DNA of 64,000 nucleotides. It comes from 2-02-FULL-47-50 sp964479045. Lineage in GTDB: Bacteria > Pseudomonadota > Gammaproteobacteria > Eutrophobiales > Eutrophobiaceae. Under the pieces are notes generated by a model that was given only the letters and a program-made list of their open reading frames with translations, was not told the origin of the DNA and did not search any database. Within the stretch, counting starts at the first letter, position 1, and the number at the start of each line of letters is the position of its first letter. Location: NCBI GenBank assembly GCA_964479045.1, contig CAYZJI010000006.1, positions 98,388 to 162,387 of the forward strand, in the 5' to 3' direction. Shown piece by piece: positions 52,593-61,803 of the stretch. The position numbers and the translations under genes are program-made.

Positions 52593-52894
52593 CACGGCTG
52601 ATCCCGCAGCGGCAATACCCGGAGATTATTGATTTCCTTTTCTGCCAGTTGTGCCTGACGCTGCAAGCGGGACTTTTGTTGTCTGAGCCTCAGTAACACT
52701 GACAACATACTCAACATGCCCAGTGCGGCACCGAGACATAAAGCACCCAGCAGCAGAAGCGACAACGGCAGATCAACCTTACCGACAAGGAAATCGAAGA
52801 AAATAACCTGATTGTTTCTGGTAAATAACAGCAGCCCGGTAACTAATACCACCACAAACACGATGCTGTAGAAAATACGTTTGACGACTGGCAT
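52592..52894 (-). CDS. lapA: Lipopolysaccharide assembly protein LapA
   Basis: A 100-residue membrane protein of the LapA/DUF1049 family. Two membrane helices (IFYSIVFVVVLVTGLLLF and LSLLLLGALCLGAALGML) are followed by a cytoplasmic coiled tail (RLRQQKSRLQRQAQLAEKEI). It partners with LapB, and the two reading frames overlap. A hairpin CGGGCT/AGCCCG lies upstream at about 52948-52970, between ihfB and lapA. Confidence 0.92.
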   Translation of the reverse strand: MPVVKRIFYSIVFVVVLVTGLLLFTRNNQVIFFDFLVGKVDLPLSLLLLGALCLGAALGMLSMLSVLLRLRQQKSRLQRQAQLAEKEINNLRVLPLRDQP

Positions 52895-53004
52895 GTACTG
52901 ACACTGACTCTGTGATGAGATGGATTAAGAGCTAACGATAATCACTACGGGCTGTTAAAACAATAGCCCGCCGGGTTAGCCGTGAGCGGAAGATGAACGG
53001 GAGT

Positions 53005-53301
53005 TCAGGTAATACTGGCAGTACAGGCGTCCACACGTTCCCGCAGTTCCTTGCCCGGTTTGAAATGCGGAACATATTTGGCAGGCAGGGAAACAGGTTC
53101 TCCGGACTTGGGATTTCTGCCTACGCGCGGCGGGCGGTAATGCAGGGCAAAACTGCCAAAGCCACGAATTTCGATGCGCTCGCCATTCGAGAGCGTGTTG
53201 GCCATGTGTTCCAGAATGGTCTTGACCGCCAGCTCAACATCACGGTAAGCCAGTTGTGTCTGCCTTCTGGAGAGCACCTCTATCAGTTCAGACTTGGTCA
53301 T
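53005..53301 (-). CDS. ihfB: Integration host factor subunit beta
   Basis: A 98-residue HU/IHF-family DNA-bending protein: MTKSELIEVLSRRQ start, ERIEIRGFGSFALHYRPPRVGRNPKSGE with the DNA-intercalating proline arm, and the VPHFKPGKELRERV end. The rpsA-ihfB order is standard for Gammaproteobacteria and separates it from other HU paralogues. It lies 140 bases downstream of rpsA. Confidence 0.96.
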   Translation of the reverse strand: MTKSELIEVLSRRQTQLAYRDVELAVKTILEHMANTLSNGERIEIRGFGSFALHYRPPRVGRNPKSGEPVSLPAKYVPHFKPGKELRERVDACTASIT

Positions 53302-53353
53302 GACGGTGGTTCCCGTTATTCGTGCTTCAAGCTACGCCTGACTAATTATTACA

Positions 53354-53382
53354 GGAAACCTCTGACGGTGTCAGAGGTTTCC
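53354..53382. terminator. Perfect stem-loop between rpsA and ihfB
   Basis: GGAAACCTCTGA and TCAGAGGTTTCC form a perfect 12-bp stem around CGGTG. The T-rich stretch (GGTTTTTGTTG) is on the + strand side, so as a minus-strand terminator of rpsA it is weak; it may attenuate rpsA read-through or protect the rpsA mRNA end, while ihfB still needs expression. Confidence 0.65.
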
Positions 53383-53441
53383 ATCGGTTTTTGTTGTTCC
53401 CTGAGAAATGTCATGGATACTTTAAATCAAAGCACGCCGGC

Positions 53442-55109
53442 TTACTTCTCCAGATGCTCTTTCAGTATGTCACCCAGTTTGGCGCCGCTGCTGGTATCCG
53501 GTGCATATTCCTCAACCGCCGCCGCTTCATCATCGACTTCCTTCGCACGGATGGAAAGATTGATGGTGCGCTTCTTGCGGTCCAGTGCCGTAATCTTCAC
53601 TTCCAGTTCATCACCCACCTTGACTTCGGTGCGTGCGTCATCAACCTTCTTGTCCAGTGAGATTTCAGAGGCCTTGAGGTAACCTTCCACCCCGTCCGCC
53701 AGCTTGACGGTGACACCTTTGGTGTCCACGTCCTGGGCCTTGCCTTTAACGATGCTCCCCTTTGGATATTCAGCAACATAACTTGAGAATGGATCTTTTT
53801 CCAGTTGTTTTATGCCCAGAGAGATGCGTTCACGTTCGGCATCCACGGCCAGAACCACGGTTTCAATCTCCTGGCCCTTGCTGAAATTGTGGATGGCGGC
53901 TTCCCCGGTATCTGACCAGGAAATATCAGACAGGTGAATCAGGCCATCAATACCACCTTCCAAACCGACGAAGATACCGAAGTCGGTAATAGACTTGATG
54001 GTACCCACCACACGGTCGCCTTTGTTGTGTGTCGCAGCAAAATGTTCCCACGGATTGGGCTGACACTGTTTCATACCGAGTGAAATACGGCGGCGTTCGG
54101 TATCAATATCGAGGATCACCACATCGACCTCGTCACCGATGCTGACCAGCTTGGAGGGATGCACGTTCTTGTTGGTCCAGTCCATCTCGGAGACGTGCAC
54201 CAGACCTTCCACACCTTCTTCCAGTTCGGCAAAACAGCCGTAATCGGCGAGGTTGGTGATGCGGCCCTTGAGCCGGGTGCCTTCCGGATAACGTTTGGTC
54301 AGATCCACCCACGGATCATCACCCATCTGTTTCAGGCCGAGGGAAACGCGGTTACGTTCGCGATCAAACTTCAGCACCTTGACCTGGATTTCATCGCCAA
54401 TATTGACGATCTCGGACGGATTCTTGACCCGCTTCCAGGCCATGTCGGTAATATGCAGCAGACCATCTATGCCACCGAGGTCAAGGAACGCACCATAATC
54501 GGTCAGGTTCTTGACCACGCCCTTGACGATGGCGCCTTCTTTCAGATTTTCCAGCAGTGCATCACGTTCGACGGTGCTTTCTTTTTCGACCACAGCACGG
54601 CGAGAAACGACCACGTTGCTGCGGCGACGATCAATCTTGATGACTTTGAATTCGAGGGGCTTGCCTTCGAGGTAGGTGGTATCTTTAACCGGACGTACAT
54701 CAACCAGAGAACCGGGGAGAAAAGCGCGGACGTTCTGGATATCGACAGTAAAACCACCTTTGACGCGCTCCGCAATGATACCAATCACTGTCTGGTTGGC
54801 TTCATGCGCCTTTTCCAGCGTGGTCCAGGCCATGAGCCGTTTCGCTTTTTCACGGGAGAGGCGGGTTTCGCCATAACCATCTTCAACGGAGTCCAGTGCC
54901 ACATCAATGGTGTCACCGACACTGACTTCCAGGTTGCCCTGTTCGTCATAAAACTGATCGATAGGGATGACCCCTTCCGATTTAAGACCCGCGTTAACGA
55001 TCACGTTGTCCTGGTTAACATCCACCACCGTTGCACTGACGATGGTACCCGGGCGCATTTTGCCCTCGATTTGGCTTTGTTCAAAAAGCTCTGCGAAACT
55101 CTCAGTCAT
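53442..55109 (-). CDS. rpsA: 30S ribosomal protein S1
   Basis: The mRNA-binding ribosomal protein. 555 residues from the ATG at 55109 (MTESFAELFEQS), the canonical start; the longer frame has no support. Six S1 domains are visible through repeated blocks such as VKNLTDYGAFLDLGGIDGLLH and ITDFGIFVGLEGGIDGLIH. As in E. coli, there is no strong ribosome-binding site before the start, in line with the autoregulated translation known for rpsA. It follows cmk. Confidence 0.97.
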   Translation of the reverse strand: MTESFAELFEQSQIEGKMRPGTIVSATVVDVNQDNVIVNAGLKSEGVIPIDQFYDEQGNLEVSVGDTIDVALDSVEDGYGETRLSREKAKRLMAWTTLEKAHEANQTVIGIIAERVKGGFTVDIQNVRAFLPGSLVDVRPVKDTTYLEGKPLEFKVIKIDRRRSNVVVSRRAVVEKESTVERDALLENLKEGAIVKGVVKNLTDYGAFLDLGGIDGLLHITDMAWKRVKNPSEIVNIGDEIQVKVLKFDRERNRVSLGLKQMGDDPWVDLTKRYPEGTRLKGRITNLADYGCFAELEEGVEGLVHVSEMDWTNKNVHPSKLVSIGDEVDVVILDIDTERRRISLGMKQCQPNPWEHFAATHNKGDRVVGTIKSITDFGIFVGLEGGIDGLIHLSDISWSDTGEAAIHNFSKGQEIETVVLAVDAERERISLGIKQLEKDPFSSYVAEYPKGSIVKGKAQDVDTKGVTVKLADGVEGYLKASEISLDKKVDDARTEVKVGDELEVKITALDRKKRTINLSIRAKEVDDEAAAVEEYAPDTSSGAKLGDILKEHLEK

Positions 55110-55188
55110 TAAATATTTACCCGCTTGCGCGGCCCCTGTTGTCAGACAGGACAAAGCGCCCGGTCTGGGTTAAGTTAATCGAATTGGT

Positions 55189-55896
55189 TTACTTCTCGGG
55201 CTGGACAGGCGCGCGGGGGAAACGGTCCCGCACCAATGCCGCTACGTGGTCGATAACATCTTCGATAGAGAGATGTGTCGTATCGATTACGACGGCATCA
55301 TCTGCCGGTCGTAGAGGGGAAACGGTGCGCTGACTGTCCCTGATATCGCGCTCGCTTATCTCAGCCGAAAGCCGGGCGAGGTTAACATCAAACCCTTTTC
55401 CTTTCAACTGTTTATGACGCCTCTGGGCACGTTCATCGCTGCTGGCCGTAAGGTAAATCTTGAGGGAGGCATCGGGAAAGACCACTGTCCCCATGTCCCG
55501 GCCATCGGCTACGAGACCCGGAACTTGCCGGAACACCTGTTGCCGGGCCAAAAGGGCCTTGCGGACTTCGGGCAGGGTGGCCAGCCTTGAAGCCGCATTA
55601 CCGGTCGTTTCCAGTCTGACCAGTTGGCTGACCTCAGTTCCCTCCAGTATCACCGCTACCTGTTCGGTACTGGCCCTGTGATTAAAGCTGACCTCCAGAC
55701 CCCGTGCCAGATCGGCCAGGGCTTTGGCATCATCGAGGGCTATCTTGTGCCGTTCTGCGGCCAGTGCCAGTACCCGGTAAAGGGCACCACTGTCCAGAAA
55801 ATGCCACTTTAACCACTTCGCCAGATAACTGCACAACGTGCCCTTGCCAGTGCCGCTGGGCCCATCAACGGTAATAACTGGAACGGCGGCAGTCAC
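55189..55896 (-). CDS. cmk: Cytidylate kinase
   Basis: Phosphorylates CMP and dCMP. The 235 residues have the P-loop VDGPSGTGKGTLCSYLA, the LDSGALYR block and DGRDMGTVVFPDASLKIYLTAS. Its start overlaps the aroA stop by 4 bases, so the two are translationally coupled; rpsA follows, as in many proteobacteria. Confidence 0.97.
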   Translation of the reverse strand: MTAAVPVITVDGPSGTGKGTLCSYLAKWLKWHFLDSGALYRVLALAAERHKIALDDAKALADLARGLEVSFNHRASTEQVAVILEGTEVSQLVRLETTGNAASRLATLPEVRKALLARQQVFRQVPGLVADGRDMGTVVFPDASLKIYLTASSDERAQRRHKQLKGKGFDVNLARLSAEISERDIRDSQRTVSPLRPADDAVVIDTTHLSIEDVIDHVAALVRDRFPRAPVQPEK

Positions 55897-57212
55897 TTTC
55901 CGTCTCTGGTTTCGATGTTCAGACCGGCTGTTCGGGCCAAATCCGTGAACCCGGGGAACGAGGTATTCACATTGGCACAGTCGAGTATTTTGATTGGCTG
56001 CTCTGACCTTAACCCGGCCATGGCGAAGGCCATGGCAATCCGGTGATCGGTTTGGCTGTTCACCGTGCCACCCTTGATTTTGCCACCCGTCACATCCATG
56101 CCATCCTCATGGACCTGAACCTTGATTCCGATCGCGGCCAGCCCCCCGGCGATGGCGGCTATCCGATCACTCTCTTTCACCCGTAATTCCGCTGCACCCC
56201 GCAACCGGGTTGTACCTGAGGCACAGGCGGCAGCCATCATGATGGCCGGAAATTCGTCGATGGCATTCGGTACCAGATTCTGCGGAATATCGATACCTTT
56301 TAATTGAGCAGATCGCACGTGAATATCCGCCACCGGCTCGCCGGATTCGAGTCGTTGATTCTGCAAGGTGATCTCTGCACCCATGAGCTGCAAAATATGC
56401 ACGACACCATCGCGCGTGGGGTTCACACCAGTGCCTTGCAACGTGATATCTGAGCCGGGCGCAATGCTCGCGCCCACCATGAAAAATGCGGCTGAAGAAA
56501 TATCTGCCGGAATCGTTATCGAACCGCCTTTTAATTCCATTCCACCCGTAATACAAACCATGTTACCGTTTTTTTCTACGGGGCACCCAAAATGTCCCAA
56601 CATGCGTTCTGTATGATCACGCGTGGATGCAGATTCAGTAATACAGGTCCTGCCTTCTGCATACAACCCGGCCAGCAACAGGCAGGATTTCAACTGTGCG
56701 CTCACCACGGGCAACGTATATGTGATTGCCCTGAGTGTTTTTCCGCCCCGGATCCGGATCGGCAATGTCCCCTGTTTGCTGCACTCAATGTCCGCATGCA
56801 TGTTCTGCAGGGGTTCGGTGACACGACGCATCGGCCGCTTCATCAATGACGCATCACCGATGATTTCACTGTCAAATTTCTGACCTGCAAGCAAGCCTGC
56901 CATCAATCTTGCGGAAGTACCGGAATTACCGAGATCAAGCGGACGACCTGCCGCTTTAAGCCCGTCACGCCCGACCCCCTCTACCGTAACCTTGTCTCCC
57001 TGATGATCGATAGACACACCCATGGCACGAAACGCCGCCATGGTCGCCAGCGTATCTTCACCCTGCAAAAATCCGGTGATAAAAGTTCTGCCTTGCGCAA
57101 TCGCACCCAGCATCAGGGCGCGGTGGGAAATGGATTTGTCTCCGGGAACACGCAGGCTGCCCTGCAGTTTACCGCCGGGAGCGATGAGATAGCTTGGTTT
57201 TGAGTTTGTCAT
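55893..57212 (-). CDS. aroA: 3-phosphoshikimate 1-carboxyvinyltransferase (EPSP synthase)
   Basis: Sixth step of the shikimate pathway. The 439 residues carry GDKSISHRALMLGAIAQG near the start, LGNSGTSARLMAGLL and RVKESDRIAAIAGGL. This is the longer type common outside the enterics. The ATG at 57212 lies inside the last bases of a dispersed palindromic repeat (57208-57272), so its ribosome site is repeat-derived. It overlaps cmk by 4 bases at its end. Confidence 0.97.
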   Translation of the reverse strand: MTNSKPSYLIAPGGKLQGSLRVPGDKSISHRALMLGAIAQGRTFITGFLQGEDTLATMAAFRAMGVSIDHQGDKVTVEGVGRDGLKAAGRPLDLGNSGTSARLMAGLLAGQKFDSEIIGDASLMKRPMRRVTEPLQNMHADIECSKQGTLPIRIRGGKTLRAITYTLPVVSAQLKSCLLLAGLYAEGRTCITESASTRDHTERMLGHFGCPVEKNGNMVCITGGMELKGGSITIPADISSAAFFMVGASIAPGSDITLQGTGVNPTRDGVVHILQLMGAEITLQNQRLESGEPVADIHVRSAQLKGIDIPQNLVPNAIDEFPAIMMAAACASGTTRLRGAAELRVKESDRIAAIAGGLAAIGIKVQVHEDGMDVTGGKIKGGTVNSQTDHRIAMAFAMAGLRSEQPIKILDCANVNTSFPGFTDLARTAGLNIETRDGK

Positions 57213-57272
57213 TTCGACCGCAGGGAGAAATCCGGCATTATTGGAAAGATTTCTCGCTACGCTCGAAATGAC
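57208..57272. repeat. Dispersed palindrome (GTCATTTCGA...TCGAAATGAC) at the aroA start
   Basis: The ends GTCATTTCGACCGCAGGGAG and CTCGCTACGCTCGAAATGAC, extended by AAATC/GATTT next to a 15-base centre, form an imperfect hairpin of 65 bases. Near-identical intergenic repeats are known from many bacterial genomes. Here its terminal GAAATGAC contains the ATG of aroA. Confidence 0.8.
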
Positions 57273-57299
57273 AAAATTACAAGAAATTGAACAAACTGG

Positions 57300-58190
57300 T
57301 TATTCAGATGAATCATTACGTTTACTTCTCATCCGGGTGAAACGATCGCGGGTTTCCTTGGCGCGCGTAAAAATTTTCAGCAATTCATCACTGTTGTCCT
57401 GCTCAATAGCTGCCCGAATGTTATCAAGGTATTCATCAAACAAATCCAGCGCTTTCAATAACGGTTTGCGATTGGAAAAGCAGATGTCATTCCACATTTG
57501 TGGATGGCTGGAGGCAATACGGGTGAAATCGGCAAAGCCGCCTGCGGCAAATTTGAAAATATCTTCACGATCCTGCATGCCCGCCAGACAATCCACCAGA
57601 GCGTAGGCCAGCAGATGCGGTAAATGACTGGTGGCCGCCAGAATTTCATCATGCTGTTCCACTCCCAGTTGCACGACTTCGGCGCCGGTCAATTCCCACA
57701 TTTCCGTAATCAATGAAATTGCATGTATCGCTGTTTCCGGCAGGGGTGTGAGGATCACCCGGTGCGCTTCAAACAAATCCGCCACCGAGGCTTCGACACC
57801 GCTCTGTTCTTTGCCGGCTATCGGATGACCCGGCACAAACCGCGGCATTAATGAACCCAGCGTATTACGCGCCGCGTCAACCACACTGCCCTTGGCACTG
57901 CCCACATCCGTAAGGATCACATCCTCGCGCAAGTATGAGCGCATGGATTTCAGTAAAGGCCCGGTTGTTGATAATGGTGTGGCCAGCACCACAACATCCG
58001 CCTCTTTCACGGCATTGGCAATGGTGAGGCTGTATTCATCAATCACACCAAGCTCGACTGATTTCTGCAAATTGCCCAGATCGCGGCCATAACCGACCAC
58101 ATGGCCACAGGCCTTTTTACGCTTGAGTGCGCGCGCCAGCGAACCGCCGATCAGGCCGACGCCGATTATTGCCAGTCGATTAATTAACAT
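57300..58190 (-). CDS. tyrA: Prephenate (cyclohexadienyl) dehydrogenase
   Basis: NAD(P)-dependent step of tyrosine synthesis. 296 residues from the ATG at 58190, which reads LINRLAIIGVGLIGGSLARALKR (Rossmann motif) at once. A longer frame adds 23 residues that are only a translation of the heptamer array. The signature HPIAGKEQSGVEAS with the catalytic His is present. It lies between hisC and aroA. Confidence 0.95.
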   Translation of the reverse strand: MLINRLAIIGVGLIGGSLARALKRKKACGHVVGYGRDLGNLQKSVELGVIDEYSLTIANAVKEADVVVLATPLSTTGPLLKSMRSYLREDVILTDVGSAKGSVVDAARNTLGSLMPRFVPGHPIAGKEQSGVEASVADLFEAHRVILTPLPETAIHAISLITEMWELTGAEVVQLGVEQHDEILAATSHLPHLLAYALVDCLAGMQDREDIFKFAAGGFADFTRIASSHPQMWNDICFSNRKPLLKALDLFDEYLDNIRAAIEQDNSDELLKIFTRAKETRDRFTRMRSKRNDSSE

Positions 58191-58262
58191 ATATTCGTAT
58201 CTCGGGACTCGTGAATCGTATCTCGTATAGCGCTTCACGAGATACGCTTCACGCTTCACGTT
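58191..58262. repeat. Heptamer repeat array between hisC and tyrA
   Basis: On the minus strand, 7-base units follow each other: GTGAAGC twice, GTATCTC, GTGAAGC, GCTATAC, GAGATAC, GATTCAC, GAGTCCC and GAGATAC. GTATCTC and GAGATAC are reverse complements, as are GTGAAGC and the GCTTCAC seen in the mfd array. The hisC stop codon is inside the first units and the tyrA start follows the last. Confidence 0.88.
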
Positions 58263-59356
58263 TTGATTACTTTCTCCAACGATTCAATAAAACGTTTATT
58301 TTCCTGTTCAAGACCAATCGTTACCCGTAAATGATTCGGCATGCCATAATTATCGACTGGACGCACGATCACTCCTTCATGCAACAATTTATTGTAAATT
58401 TCCCGGCCGGGACGTTGCAGATCGAAACAGACAAAATTTCCGGCCGAGGGTATGTAATCCAGCCCCATGTTTTTAAATGCTTTCACAAGGAATTGCATGC
58501 CTTCCTGATTGAGCCGGATCGATTTTTCAATGTGAACGCGATCCGCCAGCGCTGCCTCGGCACAGGCCAGCGCCAGACTGTTGATATTGAATGGCTGGCG
58601 CACGCGATTCAGCATGTCAGAAATGGTTTTATGGGCCACACCATAACCGATGCGGAACCCGGCCAGACCATAGGCCTTGGAAAAGGTGCGTGTGACCAGC
58701 AAATTGGGGAAATCATTCAGCCACGCCATACTATTCGGATAATCCGTGTCCTGCACATAATCAAAATAGGCTTCGTCCACCACCACGATCAGGTGATCCG
58801 GCACGGATTCGAGCAAGCGCCTGAGTTCGGATTTTTTGATCCAGGTGCCGGTGGGATTGTTCGGATTGGCCACAAACATCAGGCGTGTTCTGGCAGTAAT
58901 CGCCGCGAGCATTGCGTCAATATCATGGCCCCAGTTTCTGGCTGGAACTTCGACAGCTTTCGCGCCTATCGCCTGTGTCACCAATGGATAAACGGCAAAT
59001 GCATGTTTTGAAAAAACTACTTCATGCTCAGGTGTCAGGATCGCGCGTGCAATCAGTTCCAGAATTTCATTGGAACCATTGCCGAGCGTGATCTGATCCA
59101 TGGCCACAGCATGATATTTTGCCAAAGCCGCCTTCAGCCGAAAACCATTACCATCCGGATAACGTGACAAATCGCCCGGATGTTTCAATACCTCAAGCGC
59201 TTTGGGACTTGCGCCGAGCGGGTTCTCATTGGACGCGAGCTTGATGATGTTCTTTATGCCAAGTTCGCGTTCAAGCTCTTCCACCGGTTTGCCCGGTTGA
59301 TAGGGCTGGAGAGAAGCAACTCCCTGAGTGGCCAGGTTTAATAAATCACACGTCAT
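58256..59356 (-). CDS. hisC: Histidinol-phosphate/aromatic aminotransferase
   Basis: A 366-residue PLP enzyme of aminotransferase class I/II. PLP-binding lysine is in TRTFSKAYGLAGFRIGYG; LASNENPLGASPKALE near the start is typical of HisC. Because it sits between pheA and tyrA rather than in a his operon, it may transaminate aromatic keto acids (phenylpyruvate, hydroxyphenylpyruvate) as well as or instead of histidinol phosphate. Preceded by a GGTGATT heptamer array. Confidence 0.93.
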   Translation of the reverse strand: MTCDLLNLATQGVASLQPYQPGKPVEELERELGIKNIIKLASNENPLGASPKALEVLKHPGDLSRYPDGNGFRLKAALAKYHAVAMDQITLGNGSNEILELIARAILTPEHEVVFSKHAFAVYPLVTQAIGAKAVEVPARNWGHDIDAMLAAITARTRLMFVANPNNPTGTWIKKSELRRLLESVPDHLIVVVDEAYFDYVQDTDYPNSMAWLNDFPNLLVTRTFSKAYGLAGFRIGYGVAHKTISDMLNRVRQPFNINSLALACAEAALADRVHIEKSIRLNQEGMQFLVKAFKNMGLDYIPSAGNFVCFDLQRPGREIYNKLLHEGVIVRPVDNYGMPNHLRVTIGLEQENKRFIESLEKVIKT

Positions 59357-59472
59357 GAGCGGTAATTGGTGATTGGTGATTGGTGATTGGTGATTGGTGA
59401 TTGGTGATTGGTGATTAAAAAGCTTGTCTCAATTCTGTCTACTCGTCACTAATCACCAATCACTATTCACTA
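59357..59472. repeat. GGTGATT heptamer tandem array and inverted partner between pheA and hisC
   Basis: GGTAATT followed by seven perfect GGTGATT copies (59361-59416), then a spacer, then degenerate inverted units (AATCACC, AATCACT, ATTCACT) up to the pheA stop. The direct and inverted parts can pair into a long hairpin in the mRNA. The array fills the entire gap between the two genes. Confidence 0.9.
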
Positions 59473-60558
59473 TTAAAGTACAGCCACTGGATAAGAACCG
59501 AGCAGCTTCACCATGGACGCAACACCTTCCAGCTTTTTCAGTGCGGCAACCACATTGGTATCCTGTGCGTGTCCTTCCACATCCACGAAAAACACATAGT
59601 CCCACATGCCGAGCCGCGACGGACGCGACTCGATCCGGGTCATGCTGACATTATTGGCGGCAAAACAGGCCAGCATGTCATGTAATGAACCAGGGCGATT
59701 GGGTGCCGAGAACAGGATCGAGGTCTTGTCCTTGCCACTCGGTGTGGTGCTGTGCCGGCCCAGTACCAGAAAACGGGTGGTGTTGTCCGGATGATCTTCA
59801 ATGTTCCGGTACAGAATTGGTAATTCATAGTATTCGGCTGCAGTCTCTCCCGCGATGGCCGCCACATATTTTTTCTTGCCAATACGGCGTGCCGCCTCGG
59901 CATTGCTGCTGACCGCAATACGCTCGGCCGTCAGCAAATGTGTATCGAGCCAGGCACGGCATTGTGCGAGCGACTGCTGGTGTGAATAGACCTGCTTGAT
60001 CTGATCCAGTTTGCCCGCATGCGTCAGCAGATGATGATGGATGCGCAGTTCCACTTCGCCGCAAATCTGCAGTGGAGAATTAATGAGCATATCCAGTGTG
60101 TGATTCACCACGCCTTCAATGGAATTCTCGATCGGCACGACGCCATAATGACAGGCGCCGGACTCCACTTCGCGGAACACCTGATCGATGCTGCCCAAGG
60201 CCGTAGTTTTGACGGAGTGGCCGAAATGTTTGAGTGCGGCGGTCTGGGTAAACGTGCCTTCCGGGCCGAGATAGGCCACGTCCAATACCTGTTCCAGAGC
60301 CAGACAGGCGGACATGATCTCGCGAAACAGACGCGCCATTTCCTCTTCCGACAGGGGCCCCTGGTTTTGTTCAATGATGTTGCGCAGGACCTGCGCTTCG
60401 CGTTCCGGCCGGTAGAAATGATTGTTGCTGCCAGTTTCTTCCTTGACCTTGGCCACATCCTGCGCCACACGCGCACGTTCGCTGATCAACGCCAGCAGAC
60501 GGGCATCGATATCATCAATGCGTTTGCGCAACTCCTCGAGTCTGGAATTTTCAGACAT
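59473..60558 (-). CDS. pheA: Bifunctional chorismate mutase/prephenate dehydratase
   Basis: Makes phenylpyruvate for phenylalanine. The 361 residues comprise an AroQ chorismate mutase domain (residues ~1-85: RLEELRKRIDDIDARLLALI), prephenate dehydratase (~95-270: VAYLGPEGTFTQTAALKHFG, VPIENSIEGVVN) and a C-terminal ACT domain with the ESRPSR motif that binds phenylalanine for feedback control. It follows serC by 111 bases. Confidence 0.96.
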   Translation of the reverse strand: MSENSRLEELRKRIDDIDARLLALISERARVAQDVAKVKEETGSNNHFYRPEREAQVLRNIIEQNQGPLSEEEMARLFREIMSACLALEQVLDVAYLGPEGTFTQTAALKHFGHSVKTTALGSIDQVFREVESGACHYGVVPIENSIEGVVNHTLDMLINSPLQICGEVELRIHHHLLTHAGKLDQIKQVYSHQQSLAQCRAWLDTHLLTAERIAVSSNAEAARRIGKKKYVAAIAGETAAEYYELPILYRNIEDHPDNTTRFLVLGRHSTTPSGKDKTSILFSAPNRPGSLHDMLACFAANNVSMTRIESRPSRLGMWDYVFFVDVEGHAQDTNVVAALKKLEGVASMVKLLGSYPVAVL

Positions 60559-60617
60559 AACGAATCTCTTTACGAAGGCACCCCGGGAACAGAATCTGTT
60601 TCAAAACAGCTGCACTG

Positions 60618-60649
60618 CCGGAATGAGATTACCTATTGAATCATTCCGG
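60618..60649. repeat. Inverted repeat CCGGAATGA/TCATTCCGG between serC and pheA
   Basis: CCGGAATGA (60618-60626) and TCATTCCGG (60641-60649) are perfect inverted repeats around 14 bases. The CCGGAATGA arm is shared with the palindrome at 29783-29822, so it probably belongs to the same dispersed family. Confidence 0.65.
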
Positions 60650-60669
60650 ATGCAAGCGGGAAATCAACA

Positions 60670-61803
60670 TCAGCCGTAACGGCGTGCAAATTCCGCCATG
60701 AATTCAATAAGACAATCTACTCCCGCTTCCGGCATGGCATTGTAGATACTGGCGCGCATGCCACCGACGGCACGATGGCCGGCCAGGGCTGTGAGCCCCC
60801 GGGCTTCAGCCTCAGACACGAAGCGATCGTTCAGGTTTTCATCCGCCAGCCAGAACGGTACATTCATACGGGAACGGCAGTGTTTATCGACTTTATTCAG
60901 ATAGAAATCAGAGTTATCGATGAAGTCATAGAGTTTGCGCGAACGGCGCAACGCACGGCGTTCCATTTCCGGCACACCGCCCTGCTCTTTCACCCACTGC
61001 AGCACCAGGCCGGTCATATACCAGGCAAAAGTGGGCGGGGTGTTGTACATGGAACGATCTTTCGCATGCACGGCAAAATCGTACATGCTGGGGATCGTCT
61101 TCGGCGCATGGCCAATCAGGTCATCGCGTACAATCACGACCACGAGGCCCGAGGGCCCGAGATTTTTTTGCGCACCGGCAAAAATTACACCATAGCGGGA
61201 GATATCGAGCGGTTTGGATAACAAATTGGATGTCATGTCACTCACCAGTGGCACATTACCGGTTTCCGGAATCTCACTGAACTCGACACCATGCACGGTT
61301 TCGTTATCCGCGTAATACAAATAGGCTGCATCCGGGTTCAGTTTCCACTCGGCAACCTCCGGTAGAGAACGGAATCCGCCCTGCTCGGTGTCTATGGCGC
61401 GATTAACCTTGCAGTAACGCCCGGCCTCCTTGACGGCCTTGCCCGACCACATTCCGGTATGAAAATAATCCGCTGTATTTTTTCCGCGCAAAAGATTTAA
61501 CGGCGCCATGGCAAACTGGCTGGTGGCGCCACCCTGCAGAAACAGCACCTGATAATTTTCAGGAATGTTTAGCAATTCGCGCATGTCTGCTTCGCATTGT
61601 TCGGCAATCGCGACAAATTCCTGGCTGCGATGACTCACTTCCATCACCGACATACCACTACCCCGCCAGTTGAGGAATTCTGCCTGTGCCCGTTCCATAA
61701 CAGCGGTTGGTAACATGGCCGGGCCCGCACCAAAATTGTAGGCACGTCCTGCTGTTTGTATCGCCTGCTGGGAATTAATCGCCTGTGCTGCCTGCTTCGC
61801 CAT
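60670..61803 (-). CDS. serC: Phosphoserine aminotransferase
   Basis: PLP enzyme of serine synthesis (and of pyridoxal phosphate synthesis). About 377 residues from the ATG at 61803; the core begins RAYNFGAGPAMLPTAV and the PLP lysine is in GAQKNLGPSGLVVV. The start region overlaps the last 29 bases of gyrA in another frame, so translation is probably coupled. An ATG two codons earlier is an alternative start. Confidence 0.94.
   Translation of the reverse strand: MAKQAAQAINSQQAIQTAGRAYNFGAGPAMLPTAVMERAQAEFLNWRGSGMSVMEVSHRSQEFVAIAEQCEADMRELLNIPENYQVLFLQGGATSQFAMAPLNLLRGKNTADYFHTGMWSGKAVKEAGRYCKVNRAIDTEQGGFRSLPEVAEWKLNPDAAYLYYADNETVHGVEFSEIPETGNVPLVSDMTSNLLSKPLDISRYGVIFAGAQKNLGPSGLVVVIVRDDLIGHAPKTIPSMYDFAVHAKDRSMYNTPPTFAWYMTGLVLQWVKEQGGVPEMERRALRRSRKLYDFIDNSDFYLNKVDKHCRSRMNVPFWLADENLNDRFVSEAEARGLTALAGHRAVGGMRASIYNAMPEAGVDCLIEFMAEFARRYG

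Noticed and set aside
57241..57606. A plus-strand frame over the 3' part of tyrA
   Set aside because: It begins in the palindromic repeat and then reads the antisense of tyrA; no sign of a gene.
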